NCBI RefSeq assembly: GCF_001592125.1
Contig: NZ_BCWI01000021.1
Coordinates: forward strand, 1 to 64,000
From: Microbacterium hominis NBRC 15708
GTDB lineage: Bacteria > Actinomycetota > Actinomycetes > Actinomycetales > Microbacteriaceae
Reading direction: 5' to 3'
DNA length: 64,000 nt
Positions 25,840-34,365 of this stretch are shown here, one piece after another (the first letter of the stretch is position 1; every line of letters starts with the position of its first letter). A program made the position numbers and the translations under genes. The notes beneath the pieces were generated by a model. That model saw only the letters and a list, made by a program, of their open reading frames with translations, was not told the origin of the DNA and made no database searches.

Positions 25840-26766
25840 ATGGCCAGGGCGATGCTCCGCCACCCGTGCAACACGGTACCGGCCTCCCTCCCCGATGACG
25901 CGGTGCGCCTGGAGGTCCCCCTCCAGGCGCCCGCCCATCGGCGCACGGGCGCCGGCGTCGACGGCCTCGAGGTCTCCGACGTCGACCGTCACGAACGCCT
26001 CACGGCGATGCGCGAGGGCCGCCTCGGCTCCGTGCACTCGTGGGAGCTGGTCACGGCGGTCGACGGACCGGGGACGAGACTGACCACGTTCCTCAGCGGA
26101 TGCCCGCTGCAGTGCCTGTACTGCCACAACCCCGACACGCTCGCGATGAAGGACGGCCAGCCCGTCACGAGCGATGAGCTGCTGGCCCGCATCTCCCGGT
26201 ACACCGCGGTCTTCCGCGCCACCGGCGGCGGCATCACCCTCTCCGGCGGAGAGGTGCTCATGCAGCCCGCCTTCGCCGCACGGATCCTCCGTGGCGCGAA
26301 GGAGCGCGGCATCCACACGGCGATCGACACCTCCGGCTACCTCGGCGCGGCGGCGTCGGACGCGATGCTGGACGACGTCGATCTCGTCCTGCTCGACGTG
26401 AAGAGCGGCGACCCGCAGGCCTACCGGGAGATCACCGGTCGCGATCTCGAACCGACCCTCGCCTTCGGTCGGCGCCTGGCCACCCGCCCCGAGGGCCCCG
26501 AGATCTGGATCCGGTACGTCCTCGTGCCGGGCCTGACGGACGACGTCGAGGGCATCGAAGCGGTCGCGGCCTACGCGGCATCCCTCAACGAGATCCGACC
26601 CGGCGCCGTGACGCGCGTCGAAGTGCTGCCGTTCCACCAGATGGGCCGCGACAAGTGGGACGCCCTCGGCCGCGAGTACCGTCTCGCCGACACCGAGCCG
26701 CCCTCCGTCGCCCTCGTGGAACGGGTGCGCGCGCAGTTCCGCGCGCACGGCCTGGTGACCTACTGA
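25840..26766 (+). CDS. pflA: Pyruvate formate-lyase-activating radical SAM enzyme
   Basis: Radical SAM protein that installs the glycyl radical on PflB. CPLQCLYC (about 88-95) is the CxxxCxxC cluster motif; TGGGITLSGGEVLMQP (about 127-142) is the SAM-binding GGE region; DTSGYL and LLDVKSGDP follow as in PflA. The product is 308 aa, about 60 residues longer than usual, because of an N-terminal extension without known domains. ATG 25840 has GAGGA just upstream and is preferred; an internal ATG at 26008 would give the normal length (253 aa) but lacks a ribosome binding site. Co-transcribed with pflB. Confidence 0.95.
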   Translation: MARAMLRHPCNTVPASLPDDAVRLEVPLQAPAHRRTGAGVDGLEVSDVDRHERLTAMREGRLGSVHSWELVTAVDGPGTRLTTFLSGCPLQCLYCHNPDTLAMKDGQPVTSDELLARISRYTAVFRATGGGITLSGGEVLMQPAFAARILRGAKERGIHTAIDTSGYLGAAASDAMLDDVDLVLLDVKSGDPQAYREITGRDLEPTLAFGRRLATRPEGPEIWIRYVLVPGLTDDVEGIEAVAAYAASLNEIRPGAVTRVEVLPFHQMGRDKWDALGREYRLADTEPPSVALVERVRAQFRAHGLVTY

Positions 26767-26843
26767 CGTCGGCTCCTCTCGCGAACGCGGACCGCTGCTT
26801 CCCCTCCGCGGCCGCGCGGCCGGGTCATCGACGACCGGGCCCC

Positions 26844-26890
26844 GGACCGGACCGCTCTCCCCCATCCCCTGTGGGCGGTCCGGTCCTCTT
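26844..26890. terminator. Bidirectional terminator between pflA and dxr
   Basis: GGACCGGACCGC (26844-26855) and GCGGTCCGGTCC (26875-26886) form a perfect 12-bp stem with a 19-base loop, followed by TCTTCTC. It lies between the convergent pflA and dxr genes and can serve both. Confidence 0.75.
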
Positions 26891-26922
26891 CTCCGCCCGG
26901 GCGCACGGCCGGGGCTGCGACC

Positions 26923-28005
26923 TCACGCGGAGGCGATGATCCGGTCGGCGCTCCTGCGCGCCCACGCCTCCGCCTCCGTCAGGGCGTCGCGCGACAGCAT
27001 CGACGGCGCCTCGTGCGCCTCCACGGTCCGTCGCACGGTGTCGAGGATGCCGGGAAACGAGAGCCGCCCCTCGTGGAACGCGTCGACGGCCTGCTCGTTG
27101 GCCGCGTTGAACACGGCCGGATACGTCGCACCGGCGCGGCCGACGCTCTTGGCGAGCGCGACGGCGGGGAACGCGTCCTCGTCGAGCGGTTCGAACGTCC
27201 ACGAGCCGGCGCGCGTCCAGTCCAGCGGCACGCCGACGCCGCCGACCCGGTGCGGCCAGTCCAGGCCGAGCGAGATCGGCAGGCGCATGTCGGGCGGAGA
27301 CGCCTGCGCGATCGTCGATCCGTCCACGAACTCGACCATCGAGTGGACGATCGACTGCGGATGCACGACGACGTCGATGGCGTCGTAGTCGATGCCGAAC
27401 AGCAGGTGCGCCTCGATGACCTCCAGGCCCTTGTTGACCAGCGTCGCGGAGTTCGTCGTCACGACGCGGCCCATGTCCCAGGTGGGATGCGCCAGCGCCT
27501 GCGCCGGGGTGACGTCGGCGAGGTCGGCGCGGCTGCGACCGCGGAACGGACCGCCCGAGGCGGTCAGCACGAGCCGGCGCACCTCGTCCGCCGCGCCGGC
27601 GCGCAACGCCTGCGCGATCGCCGAGTGCTCCGAGTCGACCGGGACGATCTGCCCGGGAGCCGCCCGCGCGGTGACGAGCTCGCCGCCGACGATGAGGGAC
27701 TCCTTGTTGGCGAGCGCGAGCGTGCGCCCGCACTCCAGCGCCGCGAGAGTGGGACCCAGCCCGACGGATCCGGTGATGCCGTTGAGCACGACATCGGCAT
27801 CCACGTCGCGGACGAGCTGCTCGGCCTCGACCGCGCCGAGCGCGGTGTGCTCCACACCGAACTCCGCCGCCTGCGCGGCGAGCGCGTCGGCGCTGCTGCC
27901 GGCCGCGAGCCCGACGACCTCGAACCTGTCGCGCCGTCCGCGGATCACGTCCAGCGCCTGCGTGCCGATCGAGCCGGTGGAGCCGAGAATCAGGATGCGG
28001 CGCAT
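26923..28005 (-). CDS. dxr: 1-deoxy-D-xylulose-5-phosphate reductoisomerase
   Basis: Second step of the MEP isoprenoid pathway: NADPH- and metal-dependent conversion of DXP to MEP. The 360-residue protein shows the nucleotide-binding [14 protein letters not shown] (about 8-21), [11 protein letters not shown] (about 99-109), the metal/substrate segments [11 protein letters not shown] (about 123-133) and TASGGPFRG (about 148-156), and [16 protein letters not shown] (about 211-226). Length is slightly short but complete. ATG 28005 has TAGGCT six bases upstream. In other actinobacteria dxr is followed directly by rip1 and ispG; here plus-strand genes lie between. Confidence 0.96.
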   Translation of the reverse strand: MRRILILGSTGSIGTQALDVIRGRRDRFEVVGLAAGSSADALAAQAAEFGVEHTALGAVEAEQLVRDVDADVVLNGITGSVGLGPTLAALECGRTLALANKESLIVGGELVTARAAPGQIVPVDSEHSAIAQALRAGAADEVRRLVLTASGGPFRGRSRADLADVTPAQALAHPTWDMGRVVTTNSATLVNKGLEVIEAHLLFGIDYDAIDVVVHPQSIVHSMVEFVDGSTIAQASPPDMRLPISLGLDWPHRVGGVGVPLDWTRAGSWTFEPLDEDAFPAVALAKSVGRAGATYPAVFNAANEQAVDAFHEGRLSFPGILDTVRRTVEAHEAPSMLSRDALTEAEAWARRSADRIIASA

Positions 28006-28011
28006 CCCGTC

Positions 28012-28017
28012 AGCCTA
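28012..28017 (-). promoter_or_regulatory. Candidate -10 box, leaderless dxr
   Basis: TAGGCT (minus strand) ends six bases before the dxr ATG, inside the 29-bp gap after the FKBP gene, so dxr can be transcribed on its own. Confidence 0.45.
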
Positions 28018-28034
28018 CCGGCGACCGATCGGGG

Positions 28035-28991
28035 CTACTGGTTCTGCGAGGTCTGCGCGCCGAGGATGTCGACGACGAACACGAGCGTCTCGCCCTTCAG
28101 GTCGGTCGTGTTGATCTCGCCCTCGCCGTACCCGTCGGCGGGGGTCATCACGACCAGCACCTGCGAGCCGACGGTCTGACCCTCGAGCGCCTTGCGGAAG
28201 CCCTCGACGACCCCCGTCGTGCTGAAGCTCGTGGGGACACCGCCCTTGTCCCAGGTGGAGTCGAAGGTCTCGCCGTTCGACCAGCGCACGCCGGTGTACT
28301 GCACCAGCACCTGGTCGCCGCTCTGCACGGTCGCGCCGTCGCCCTTCTTGAGCGTCGCGATCTGCGTCTCGGCCGGCGGGTTCCCGCCGGGCAGCGTGAT
28401 CGTGGGGGCGCCGTTGTCGGCCAGCGCGACGGTGGGCATGCCCGCGACGGGCTCCTGGGAGGCCCCCCACGCGGCGCTCGGCACCACCGAGAGCAGATCG
28501 ACGACGTAGACCTGTGCCGCGCCCTGCTCGCTGGCCGGGAAGGTCGCGACGACGCGCTCGCCCGGCGCGCCGCAGCCGAGCACCTGGCCGAGCGGGCTCG
28601 ACGCGGAGATCTGGGCGGGCAGCAGCTGACCGGCCTGGTAGCCGATGTCGCCCATCTTCTCGCCGGTCTCGGCGTCGTAGGCGGTCATCGCGTAGGAGAT
28701 GAAGTCGCCCGCGGCGACGGGGGTCCCGGTGCCCTTGTCGATGGTCTTCGCCTCGAGCTTGTCGATCTGCAGCGGGGCGGTGAAGGACAGGGTCGGAGAC
28801 GTACCCGCGTCTCCACTGACGGTGACCGCGTCGACCGCGGTGCCGGCGGCGACCTGGGCCGAGCAGAGGTCGGCCGCAGCGTCGGCGCTGGGGCTCTGCG
28901 TGGCGGCGTCGCCGCCCGAACCGGAGCATCCCACGAGAAGGACGGCGGAGACGGCGGCGATGGACAGAGCGGCGAGCGGGCGCAGGCGCAC
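28035..28991 (-). CDS. FKBP-type peptidyl-prolyl isomerase lipoprotein
   Basis: The 318-residue protein has a lipoprotein signal (LLVGC, Cys about residue 18), a degenerate FKBP-like first domain (about 60-175; AGDFISYAMTAYDAETGEKM) and a canonical FKBP domain at the C-terminus (about 225-315) with VQYTGVRWSNGETFDSTWDK, FRKALEGQTVGSQVLVVM and PADGYG. FKBPs catalyse cis-trans isomerisation of proline peptide bonds; an exported, membrane-anchored form would assist folding outside the cell. GTG 28991 is chosen because GAGG lies eight bases upstream and it starts the signal peptide. Located upstream of dxr on the same strand. Confidence 0.92.
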   Translation of the reverse strand: MRLRPLAALSIAAVSAVLLVGCSGSGGDAATQSPSADAAADLCSAQVAAGTAVDAVTVSGDAGTSPTLSFTAPLQIDKLEAKTIDKGTGTPVAAGDFISYAMTAYDAETGEKMGDIGYQAGQLLPAQISASSPLGQVLGCGAPGERVVATFPASEQGAAQVYVVDLLSVVPSAAWGASQEPVAGMPTVALADNGAPTITLPGGNPPAETQIATLKKGDGATVQSGDQVLVQYTGVRWSNGETFDSTWDKGGVPTSFSTTGVVEGFRKALEGQTVGSQVLVVMTPADGYGEGEINTTDLKGETLVFVVDILGAQTSQNQ

Positions 28992-29112
28992 GATGAGGAC
29001 CTCACAGATGGGAGACGGGACCCGCCCATCCTCTCGCACTTTGTTCTGTGCGCGCTGGGAGATCGTCGGCGAGCCCTGGCGGGGCATGCGTGATCGGGCA
29101 TGCGATCGGGAG

Positions 29113-29118
29113 TACCCT
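29113..29118 (+). promoter_or_regulatory. Candidate -10 box, leaderless acyltransferase gene
   Basis: TACCCT ends six bases before the GTG at 29125, which has no Shine-Dalgarno sequence. Confidence 0.4.
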
Positions 29119-29124
29119 CATCTG

Positions 29125-29919
29125 GTGACATCCGCCGAGCCCGCCCCCGACGCCGCCGGCGAACAGGCGCCGACCGAGACGGGCCCCCACGACGTGACCG
29201 GCATCGGCCCGACCTACGTCATCGGCCGCTGGGTCGTGGCGCCGCTCGCCCGCCTCGTGTACCGGCCGCGCATCGAGGGCCGCAAGAACTTCCCCCGCAA
29301 GGGCGCGGTCATCATCGCGAGCAACCACCTGTCGTTCATCGACTCCTTCGTCATCCCGATGGCCGCCCCACGCCCGGTGCGGTTCCTCGCGAAGTCGAGC
29401 TACTTCGACGGCACCGGGATCAAGGGATGGTTCTCGCGGCAGTTCTTCTACGCCGTCGGCGCGTTCCCCGTCCAGCGCGGCGCGGGACAGGCCGCCCTGG
29501 ACGCCCTGGATCAGCAGCGCCGCATGCTCGAGGAGGGCTGGTCGACCGCGCTGTACCCGGAGGGCACCCGCTCGCTGGACGGACGCCTCTACAAGGGCCG
29601 CACGGGCGTCGCCTTCCTCGCCCTGCAGACCGGAGCGCCCGTCATCCCCGTCGGCCTCGTCGGCACCAACGAGATCATGCCGGTCGGCGCGAAGTTCCCG
29701 CGTCTGCGGCCGCGGGTGACCGTGCGCTTCGGCGAGCCGCTCGATCTGTCGCACCACGGCTCGGCCGACTCGGGCCGCGCCCGACGGCAGGCCACCGACG
29801 AGATCATGGCGGCCATCCACGCCCTCTCCGGCCAGGAGCTGGCGGGTGCCTACAACGAGGCTCCCGCGTCGAATCCCGTCGAGCGGCTCAAGCAGGTCCT
29901 TCCCCACGAGCGTCGCTGA
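29125..29919 (+). CDS. plsC: 1-acyl-sn-glycerol-3-phosphate acyltransferase family protein
   Basis: A 264-residue PlsC-family acyltransferase with the catalytic NHLSFID motif (NHx4D, about 68-74), KSSYFDGTGIKGWFSRQFF, the glycerol-phosphate-binding YPEGTRS (about 147-153) and VIPVGLVGTNEIMP. It would acylate lysophosphatidate in membrane phospholipid synthesis, or act on a related substrate. GTG at 29125 gives VTSAEPAPDAAGEQAP ahead of the conserved part; TACCCT six bases upstream suggests a leaderless mRNA. The 3' end overlaps the convergent OsmC gene by 32 bp, in a region containing a tandem 21-bp repeat. Confidence 0.9.
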   Translation: MTSAEPAPDAAGEQAPTETGPHDVTGIGPTYVIGRWVVAPLARLVYRPRIEGRKNFPRKGAVIIASNHLSFIDSFVIPMAAPRPVRFLAKSSYFDGTGIKGWFSRQFFYAVGAFPVQRGAGQAALDALDQQRRMLEEGWSTALYPEGTRSLDGRLYKGRTGVAFLALQTGAPVIPVGLVGTNEIMPVGAKFPRLRPRVTVRFGEPLDLSHHGSADSGRARRQATDEIMAAIHALSGQELAGAYNEAPASNPVERLKQVLPHERR

Positions 29920-30412
29920 CCCCCGCGCGAGCGTCGCTGACACCCGCGACGACGACCACGGCCTCGTGCCGCACGGGGAAGTTGACGGAGTTCGCGATGA
30001 AGCACCACTCGCGCGCCTGCGCGTGGGCCGCCTCGGCGGCGGCGACCATGGATGCCGCGGCCACCTCGACCCGGGGGTGCAGGGTCACCTCGGAGAACGA
30101 CCCCCCGCCGCGGCCGTCCTCCGTCATCAGGCCGGTGGCGCTGTCTTCGTAGGACACGACGACGACGCCGGCCTGGACGCACGCGTGCAGGTACGACAGC
30201 AAATGGCATTCGGACAGCGCCGCCAGTAGCAGGTCCTCGGGGTTCCACTTCGCCGGGTCGCCGCGGAACGGCCGGTCGCTCGAGGCGTCGAGGGCGGGTT
30301 TGCCGTCGACCGAGATCGTGACCGAGCGGTCGTAGTCCCGGTATCCGCTCGTGCCGGTGCCCCGGTTGCCGGTCCACCTGCTGTGCAGCGCGTAGCGATG
30401 CTCACCGTTCAT
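29888..30412 (-). CDS. OsmC family peroxiredoxin-like protein
   Basis: A 174-residue OsmC/Ohr-type protein: NPEDLLLAALSECHLLSYLH (about 57-76), containing the first redox Cys, and REWCFIANSVNFPV (about 135-148), containing the second. Such proteins use a Cys pair to reduce organic hydroperoxides with lipoyl or thiol electron donors. SGYRDYDRSVTISVDGKPAL is typical of the OsmC N-terminus. ATG 30412 has CAGACT (30419-30424) six bases upstream. The last residues GVSDARAGVSDARGEGPA repeat because of a tandem duplication in the DNA and lie antisense to the end of plsC; they are probably a recent extension. Confidence 0.9.
   Translation of the reverse strand: MNGEHRYALHSRWTGNRGTGTSGYRDYDRSVTISVDGKPALDASSDRPFRGDPAKWNPEDLLLAALSECHLLSYLHACVQAGVVVVSYEDSATGLMTEDGRGGGSFSEVTLHPRVEVAAASMVAAAEAAHAQAREWCFIANSVNFPVRHEAVVVVAGVSDARAGVSDARGEGPA
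29903..29948. repeat. Short tandem repeat at the plsC/OsmC overlap
   Basis: CGAGCGTCGCTGACCCCCGC is repeated as CGAGCGTCGCTGACACCCGC with a period of 21 bp. The first copy contains the plsC stop codon; the second extends the OsmC reading frame by seven residues (GVSDARA twice). A local duplication is the simplest explanation. Confidence 0.6.
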
Positions 30413-30461
30413 GCGGCCAGTCTGCCATCCGCGACCGCCGCGGCCGATGCGCGCAGGGAAG

Positions 30462-30467
30462 TAGGCT
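30462..30467 (+). promoter_or_regulatory. Candidate -10 box, leaderless asparaginase gene
   Basis: TAGGCT ends seven bases before the GTG at 30475. Confidence 0.4.
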
Positions 30468-30474
30468 CTTCTGC

Positions 30475-31500
30475 GTGTCAGATCCTCACGCCTCCGCCCG
30501 ATCGTCCGCGCGCAACGGAACCATCGCGGTCGGCGACGCCGTCGAGCTCGCCGTCGTCGAGCGCAGCGGCTTCGTCGAGTCGCGGCACGCGGGCGCGGCG
30601 ATCGTGCTCGACGCGGAAGGCGTCGTCCGGCTGAGCCTCGGCGACGTCGAGGCGCCCATCCTGCCGCGCTCGAGCATGAAGCCGCTGCAGGCCCTGGGCT
30701 GCCTGACGGCGGGCGTGACGCTCGAGGGCGAGCAGCTCGCGCTTTCGACGGCGAGCCACAGCGGCACCGACCGGCACGCCGCGGTGGTCCGGGAGATCCT
30801 GGGACGGGCCGGCCTCGGCGAGGACAGCCTGCAATGCCCTCCGGCATGGCCCGGCGACACCGCGACGCGAGACGAGCTCGTGCGCGAGCTCGGCCAGCCC
30901 GAACGGGTGCGGATGAACTGCTCGGGCAAGCACGCGACGATGCTGCTGGCCTGCACCGCGAACGGGTGGGACCCGGGCAGCTACCTCGACCCGCAGCATC
31001 CGCTTCAGGTGCATATCCGTGAGGTGATCGAGCGCCTGACGGGCACGAAGGTGTCGACCATGGCCATCGACGGGTGCGGGGCGCCGGTGTACGCCATGAG
31101 CCTGACCGCCCTGGCGCGCGCGGCGCACCGGATCGGCACGGCGTCGGAGCGATCCCCGTTCGCGCTGCATCGCCAGGCCGGCGCGCTCGTGCGCGCAGTG
31201 CGGGAGAACCCGTGGGCGATCGACGGCCCGGGGCGGCCCGACACGATCGCGATCGAGCGCCTCGGAGTGTTCGCCAAGGGCGGCGCCGAGGGCGTCATGA
31301 TCATGACGGCTCCCGACGGCACGACCGTCGCGCTCAAGACCCTCGACGGCAGCGGCCGGGTGGCGACGGCGGTGGCCCTCTCACTGCTCGCCCGCGTCGG
31401 CGCCCTGACCGCGGAGGACGCCGCCGCCACGATGGCGCAGCTCCCCCTCGAGATCACCGGCGGGGGCCGCGAGGTGGGACGCATCCGCCCGACCGTCTGA
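30475..31500 (+). CDS. Asparaginase (Rhizobium etli type, PF06089-like)
   Basis: The 341-residue protein matches the class of asparaginases unrelated to E. coli AnsA/AnsB: ELAVVERSGFVESRHAGAAI, PRSSMKPLQALGCLTAG (about 64-80) with the SSxKPxQ serine/lysine motif, TASHSGTDRHAAVVREIL (about 92-109), MNCSGKHATMLLAC (about 145-158) with the zinc-site Cys, and DGCGAPVYAMSLT. It would hydrolyse L-asparagine to aspartate and ammonia in the cytoplasm. GTG 30475 is probably leaderless. The last 120 bp overlap, in antisense, the end of the FtsK/SpoIIIE-type gene. Confidence 0.9.
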   Translation: MSDPHASARSSARNGTIAVGDAVELAVVERSGFVESRHAGAAIVLDAEGVVRLSLGDVEAPILPRSSMKPLQALGCLTAGVTLEGEQLALSTASHSGTDRHAAVVREILGRAGLGEDSLQCPPAWPGDTATRDELVRELGQPERVRMNCSGKHATMLLACTANGWDPGSYLDPQHPLQVHIREVIERLTGTKVSTMAIDGCGAPVYAMSLTALARAAHRIGTASERSPFALHRQAGALVRAVRENPWAIDGPGRPDTIAIERLGVFAKGGAEGVMIMTAPDGTTVALKTLDGSGRVATAVALSLLARVGALTAEDAAATMAQLPLEITGGGREVGRIRPTV

Positions 31501-34299
31501 TCGGCGCCCCGGCGGCAGGCGGACCCGCACGCACTCCCGTCCGGGAACGACCCGCCACGCGCGCCCGGCTGCGGACGCGGCGAACGGCGGCAGCTCTCGC
31601 CGACCCGTCACGGCGCGGAACTCGGGGAGGCACTCCGCGCCGATCAGCAGCTCGTGCGCCGACCTGACGCGCGCCAGCAGACGCCATTGCGCGAGCCACT
31701 CGTCGGCGGCGCCGTGGACGACCAGGGTCTCGCGCGGGGCACCCGGCGGCGCCGCCGCCGGGTCGATCAGGTCGGATGCGGCCGCCTCGGCGACGGTCAG
31801 CAGACGCGCTCCGCGGGCGGCGCAGGCCGCGGCGAGGCCGCGCGGGTCGGCGCCCGGACCCGCCACGACGGCGGTGACACCGCCGACGGCGCCCGCCGGT
31901 GACCACAGGGGCGGCGCGGGGCCCGGCGCGGGCATCTCCGGCGCCTCGGTGTGGGCGAACTGGACGAGGAGCCGGCCCCAGCGTCCGCGCCCCACCGGCT
32001 GATCGGGAAGGAAATGGGCGGAGTCGCCGCCGGCGGCGACGTGGTCGGCGCGCGTCGCGAGCGACAGCAGCGCGCGATGCGGGAGGAGCTCGATGATGCG
32101 CGCCGAGGGGCCCGAGATCCGGGCCGCGGAGACGACGACGAGCCGGCCCGCCCGGCGCGCGTCACGGACGATGCGCTCCAGACGGGCGACGAACTCGACG
32201 GCGTACTCCGCGGGGAACCGGCCGACGAGGGCGTCGAGGTCGTCGATCAACACGGCGCCGCCGGTCGCGGTGCGCAGCAGAGCGTCGACCGCGTCCCACG
32301 CGCCCTCCGCGTCCGCCGGAACCCACAGCGGAGCGACGCGAAGCTGGCGCGCGACCGTCCGGAGCACCCCCGTGCGCCCACTCGCGGCGGCCCCGACGAC
32401 GGCGAGACCCGCGGCATCCTCGGGGAGGACCACCGCTTCCTGACGCTGCCGGTCCGGCTCGTCCGCGAGCCCCAGGACGATCCGTCCCGGGCGGGCGACC
32501 CGTTCGAGAGGCACGGATGCCGCGAGCGGCGGAAGCCAGGGCGCCCGCGCACGCTGCGCTCCCGCCCCGAGCCGGATCGCCTCCAGGGCGCGCGCGGTGC
32601 AGCGGGCGACGCGCAGGCGCCGCGGCTCATCGTCCGCCGCGCCGCGGATCAGCGCGATCCCCCGCCCCTCCGGGCGCCCCGACAGCCGCACCGCGTCGTC
32701 GGTGCCGAGGACGAGGCGGGAGTCGGCCGCGTCGGTGGTGCGCAGAGCGATCCGCAGCGGCGCGTTGGCCAGGACGGCGTCGCGGAAGGCGCCGGTCGCC
32801 CGCTGCGACGCGAGCACGAGATGCATCCCGAGCGCCCGCCCGCGCGCCGCCACATCGGCGAAGAGCTCGTGCAGCTCGGGATGGGCGTTGATGAGGGCCG
32901 CGTACTCGTCGACGACGATGACGAGGCGCGGGAGGGCACCGACCGCCTCGTCGATGTCCTTCGCCGCGTGCGCGGCGAGCGTCCGCTCCCGATGCCGTAT
33001 CTCGGCACGAAGGCTCTCCACCGCCCGCACCGCGGCCTGCTCGTCGAGATCCGTGAGCACGCCCGTCACGTGCGGGAGGGCCGCGAGCGCGTCGAATGCG
33101 CGCCCTCCCTTGAAGTCCACGAGGAGCAGGGCCACCTCGGTCGCATCACGGCCCCGGCACATGCCGGCTGCCCACGTGCACAGCAGCTCGCTCTTGCCGC
33201 TGCCGGTCGTGCCGATCACGACGGCGTGCGGACCGTCGGTCACCAGATCGAGGGAGACGACCTCGCCCGCGCTCACTCCCAGCGGACAGCGCAAGCTGCC
33301 CGGACGGGGCTCGTCGACGGCGAGGTCGTCGACGAGCGTCGCCTCGTCCGTGCGGTGTCCGAGGCCGTGCGCCCGCGCCGCGAGCGCCGACGCGATCTCG
33401 GCGGCCTGGGCGGCCGAGACGGCCTCGACCTGCACCGAGCGGGTGCTCCCGTCGTGATCCAGCCGCCCCCGGTCTCCCCCGGCGAGCGTGAGCACCGCCG
33501 CGCACCGCGGCGGCACGGGATCGTCTTCACCGATGACGACGATGGGGATGTCGGCGCCGGCGGGAACGCGCGCGGCGGCATCCGTCACCACGACGGCCGC
33601 CCCCGCCGTCGCGTGGGCGTGGGGCAGCTCGCCGGCGACCGCGAGGACCGTGCTCAGCGCCACGGGGTCGGCGACCCGCACTCGACCGGGAGGGTGGACC
33701 AGGCACACCTGCAGCAGCAGCGCCCGGGCCACGGATGCCGCGAGCACGGCCGGCCCGCGCACGGCGATGCCCGCGTCCAGCGGGATCGTCACGGGCACGT
33801 CCTCGATCTCGCGGGCGCGACGGCGCAGCGCACGCGCCGCCTCGTCGGCGGCGTCGCCCTCGATGCGCAGACCGCTGACACCGGCTCCGCGCCCGACCAC
33901 GAGGCAGCTCTCGCGGCCGGGGACCGCCCGCCAGATCTCGGCGTCGTCGCCGCACAGCGCCGCGACGTCGGGAGTGCGGCCCCACGCGCGCGCATGTTCC
34001 TCGGCATGGCGCGTCTCGACCTCGCGGCCCAGGCGGGTCAGCTCGCCGCGTGCGGCGCGACGGGCCGCGTGTCGCGCGCGGCGCGCGGCGCGCAGCCCGT
34101 CACCGAAGGAGGCGACGGCCAGCAGCGGTCCGAGCGCCGCGAACCACAGGGCGTACGTCGATCCCGTCACCCGCCACAGCACGAGTGCGCCGACGACCGG
34201 GACGATCGCCGCCAGCACGGGCACCGGTGCGCGCACCGGCGGAGGCGGCACCGACGGCAGGCGGAGGAGATCGTGCTCACGGGCGGCGACATCGCTCAT
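31381..34299 (-). CDS. Orphan FtsK/SpoIIIE (EccC-like) membrane ATPase
   Basis: A 972-residue protein with two N-terminal membrane helices (about 21-60), a cytoplasmic region, one canonical FtsK-type ATPase domain with Walker A GTTGSGKSELL (about 356-366), LLLVDFKGGRAFDALAALPH (about 390-409), Walker B LVIVVDEYA (about 450) and LVLASQRATGAF, and a second, degenerate ATPase module with GAAASGRTG (about 637). The TM pair followed by serial FtsK domains is the layout of EccC, the motor of type VII secretion, but no esx, eccB, eccD or mycosin gene is near. It follows a PP2C phosphatase gene (66 bp). The last 40 residues are antisense to the asparaginase gene and probably not conserved. ATG 34299 chosen; an upstream TTG is unlikely. 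Confidence 0.85.
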   Translation of the reverse strand: MSDVAAREHDLLRLPSVPPPPVRAPVPVLAAIVPVVGALVLWRVTGSTYALWFAALGPLLAVASFGDGLRAARRARHAARRAARGELTRLGREVETRHAEEHARAWGRTPDVAALCGDDAEIWRAVPGRESCLVVGRGAGVSGLRIEGDAADEAARALRRRAREIEDVPVTIPLDAGIAVRGPAVLAASVARALLLQVCLVHPPGRVRVADPVALSTVLAVAGELPHAHATAGAAVVVTDAAARVPAGADIPIVVIGEDDPVPPRCAAVLTLAGGDRGRLDHDGSTRSVQVEAVSAAQAAEIASALAARAHGLGHRTDEATLVDDLAVDEPRPGSLRCPLGVSAGEVVSLDLVTDGPHAVVIGTTGSGKSELLCTWAAGMCRGRDATEVALLLVDFKGGRAFDALAALPHVTGVLTDLDEQAAVRAVESLRAEIRHRERTLAAHAAKDIDEAVGALPRLVIVVDEYAALINAHPELHELFADVAARGRALGMHLVLASQRATGAFRDAVLANAPLRIALRTTDAADSRLVLGTDDAVRLSGRPEGRGIALIRGAADDEPRRLRVARCTARALEAIRLGAGAQRARAPWLPPLAASVPLERVARPGRIVLGLADEPDRQRQEAVVLPEDAAGLAVVGAAASGRTGVLRTVARQLRVAPLWVPADAEGAWDAVDALLRTATGGAVLIDDLDALVGRFPAEYAVEFVARLERIVRDARRAGRLVVVSAARISGPSARIIELLPHRALLSLATRADHVAAGGDSAHFLPDQPVGRGRWGRLLVQFAHTEAPEMPAPGPAPPLWSPAGAVGGVTAVVAGPGADPRGLAAACAARGARLLTVAEAAASDLIDPAAAPPGAPRETLVVHGAADEWLAQWRLLARVRSAHELLIGAECLPEFRAVTGRRELPPFAASAAGRAWRVVPGRECVRVRLPPGRRSDGRADASHLAAPAGDLEGELRHRGGGVLRGQGADAGEQ

Positions 34300-34365
34300 G
34301 CCGGCAGTCAACCGGCCCGTGGACAGCGCCGACCGCGGATGCGGACGATCGGTGGAGGGAAGGCG

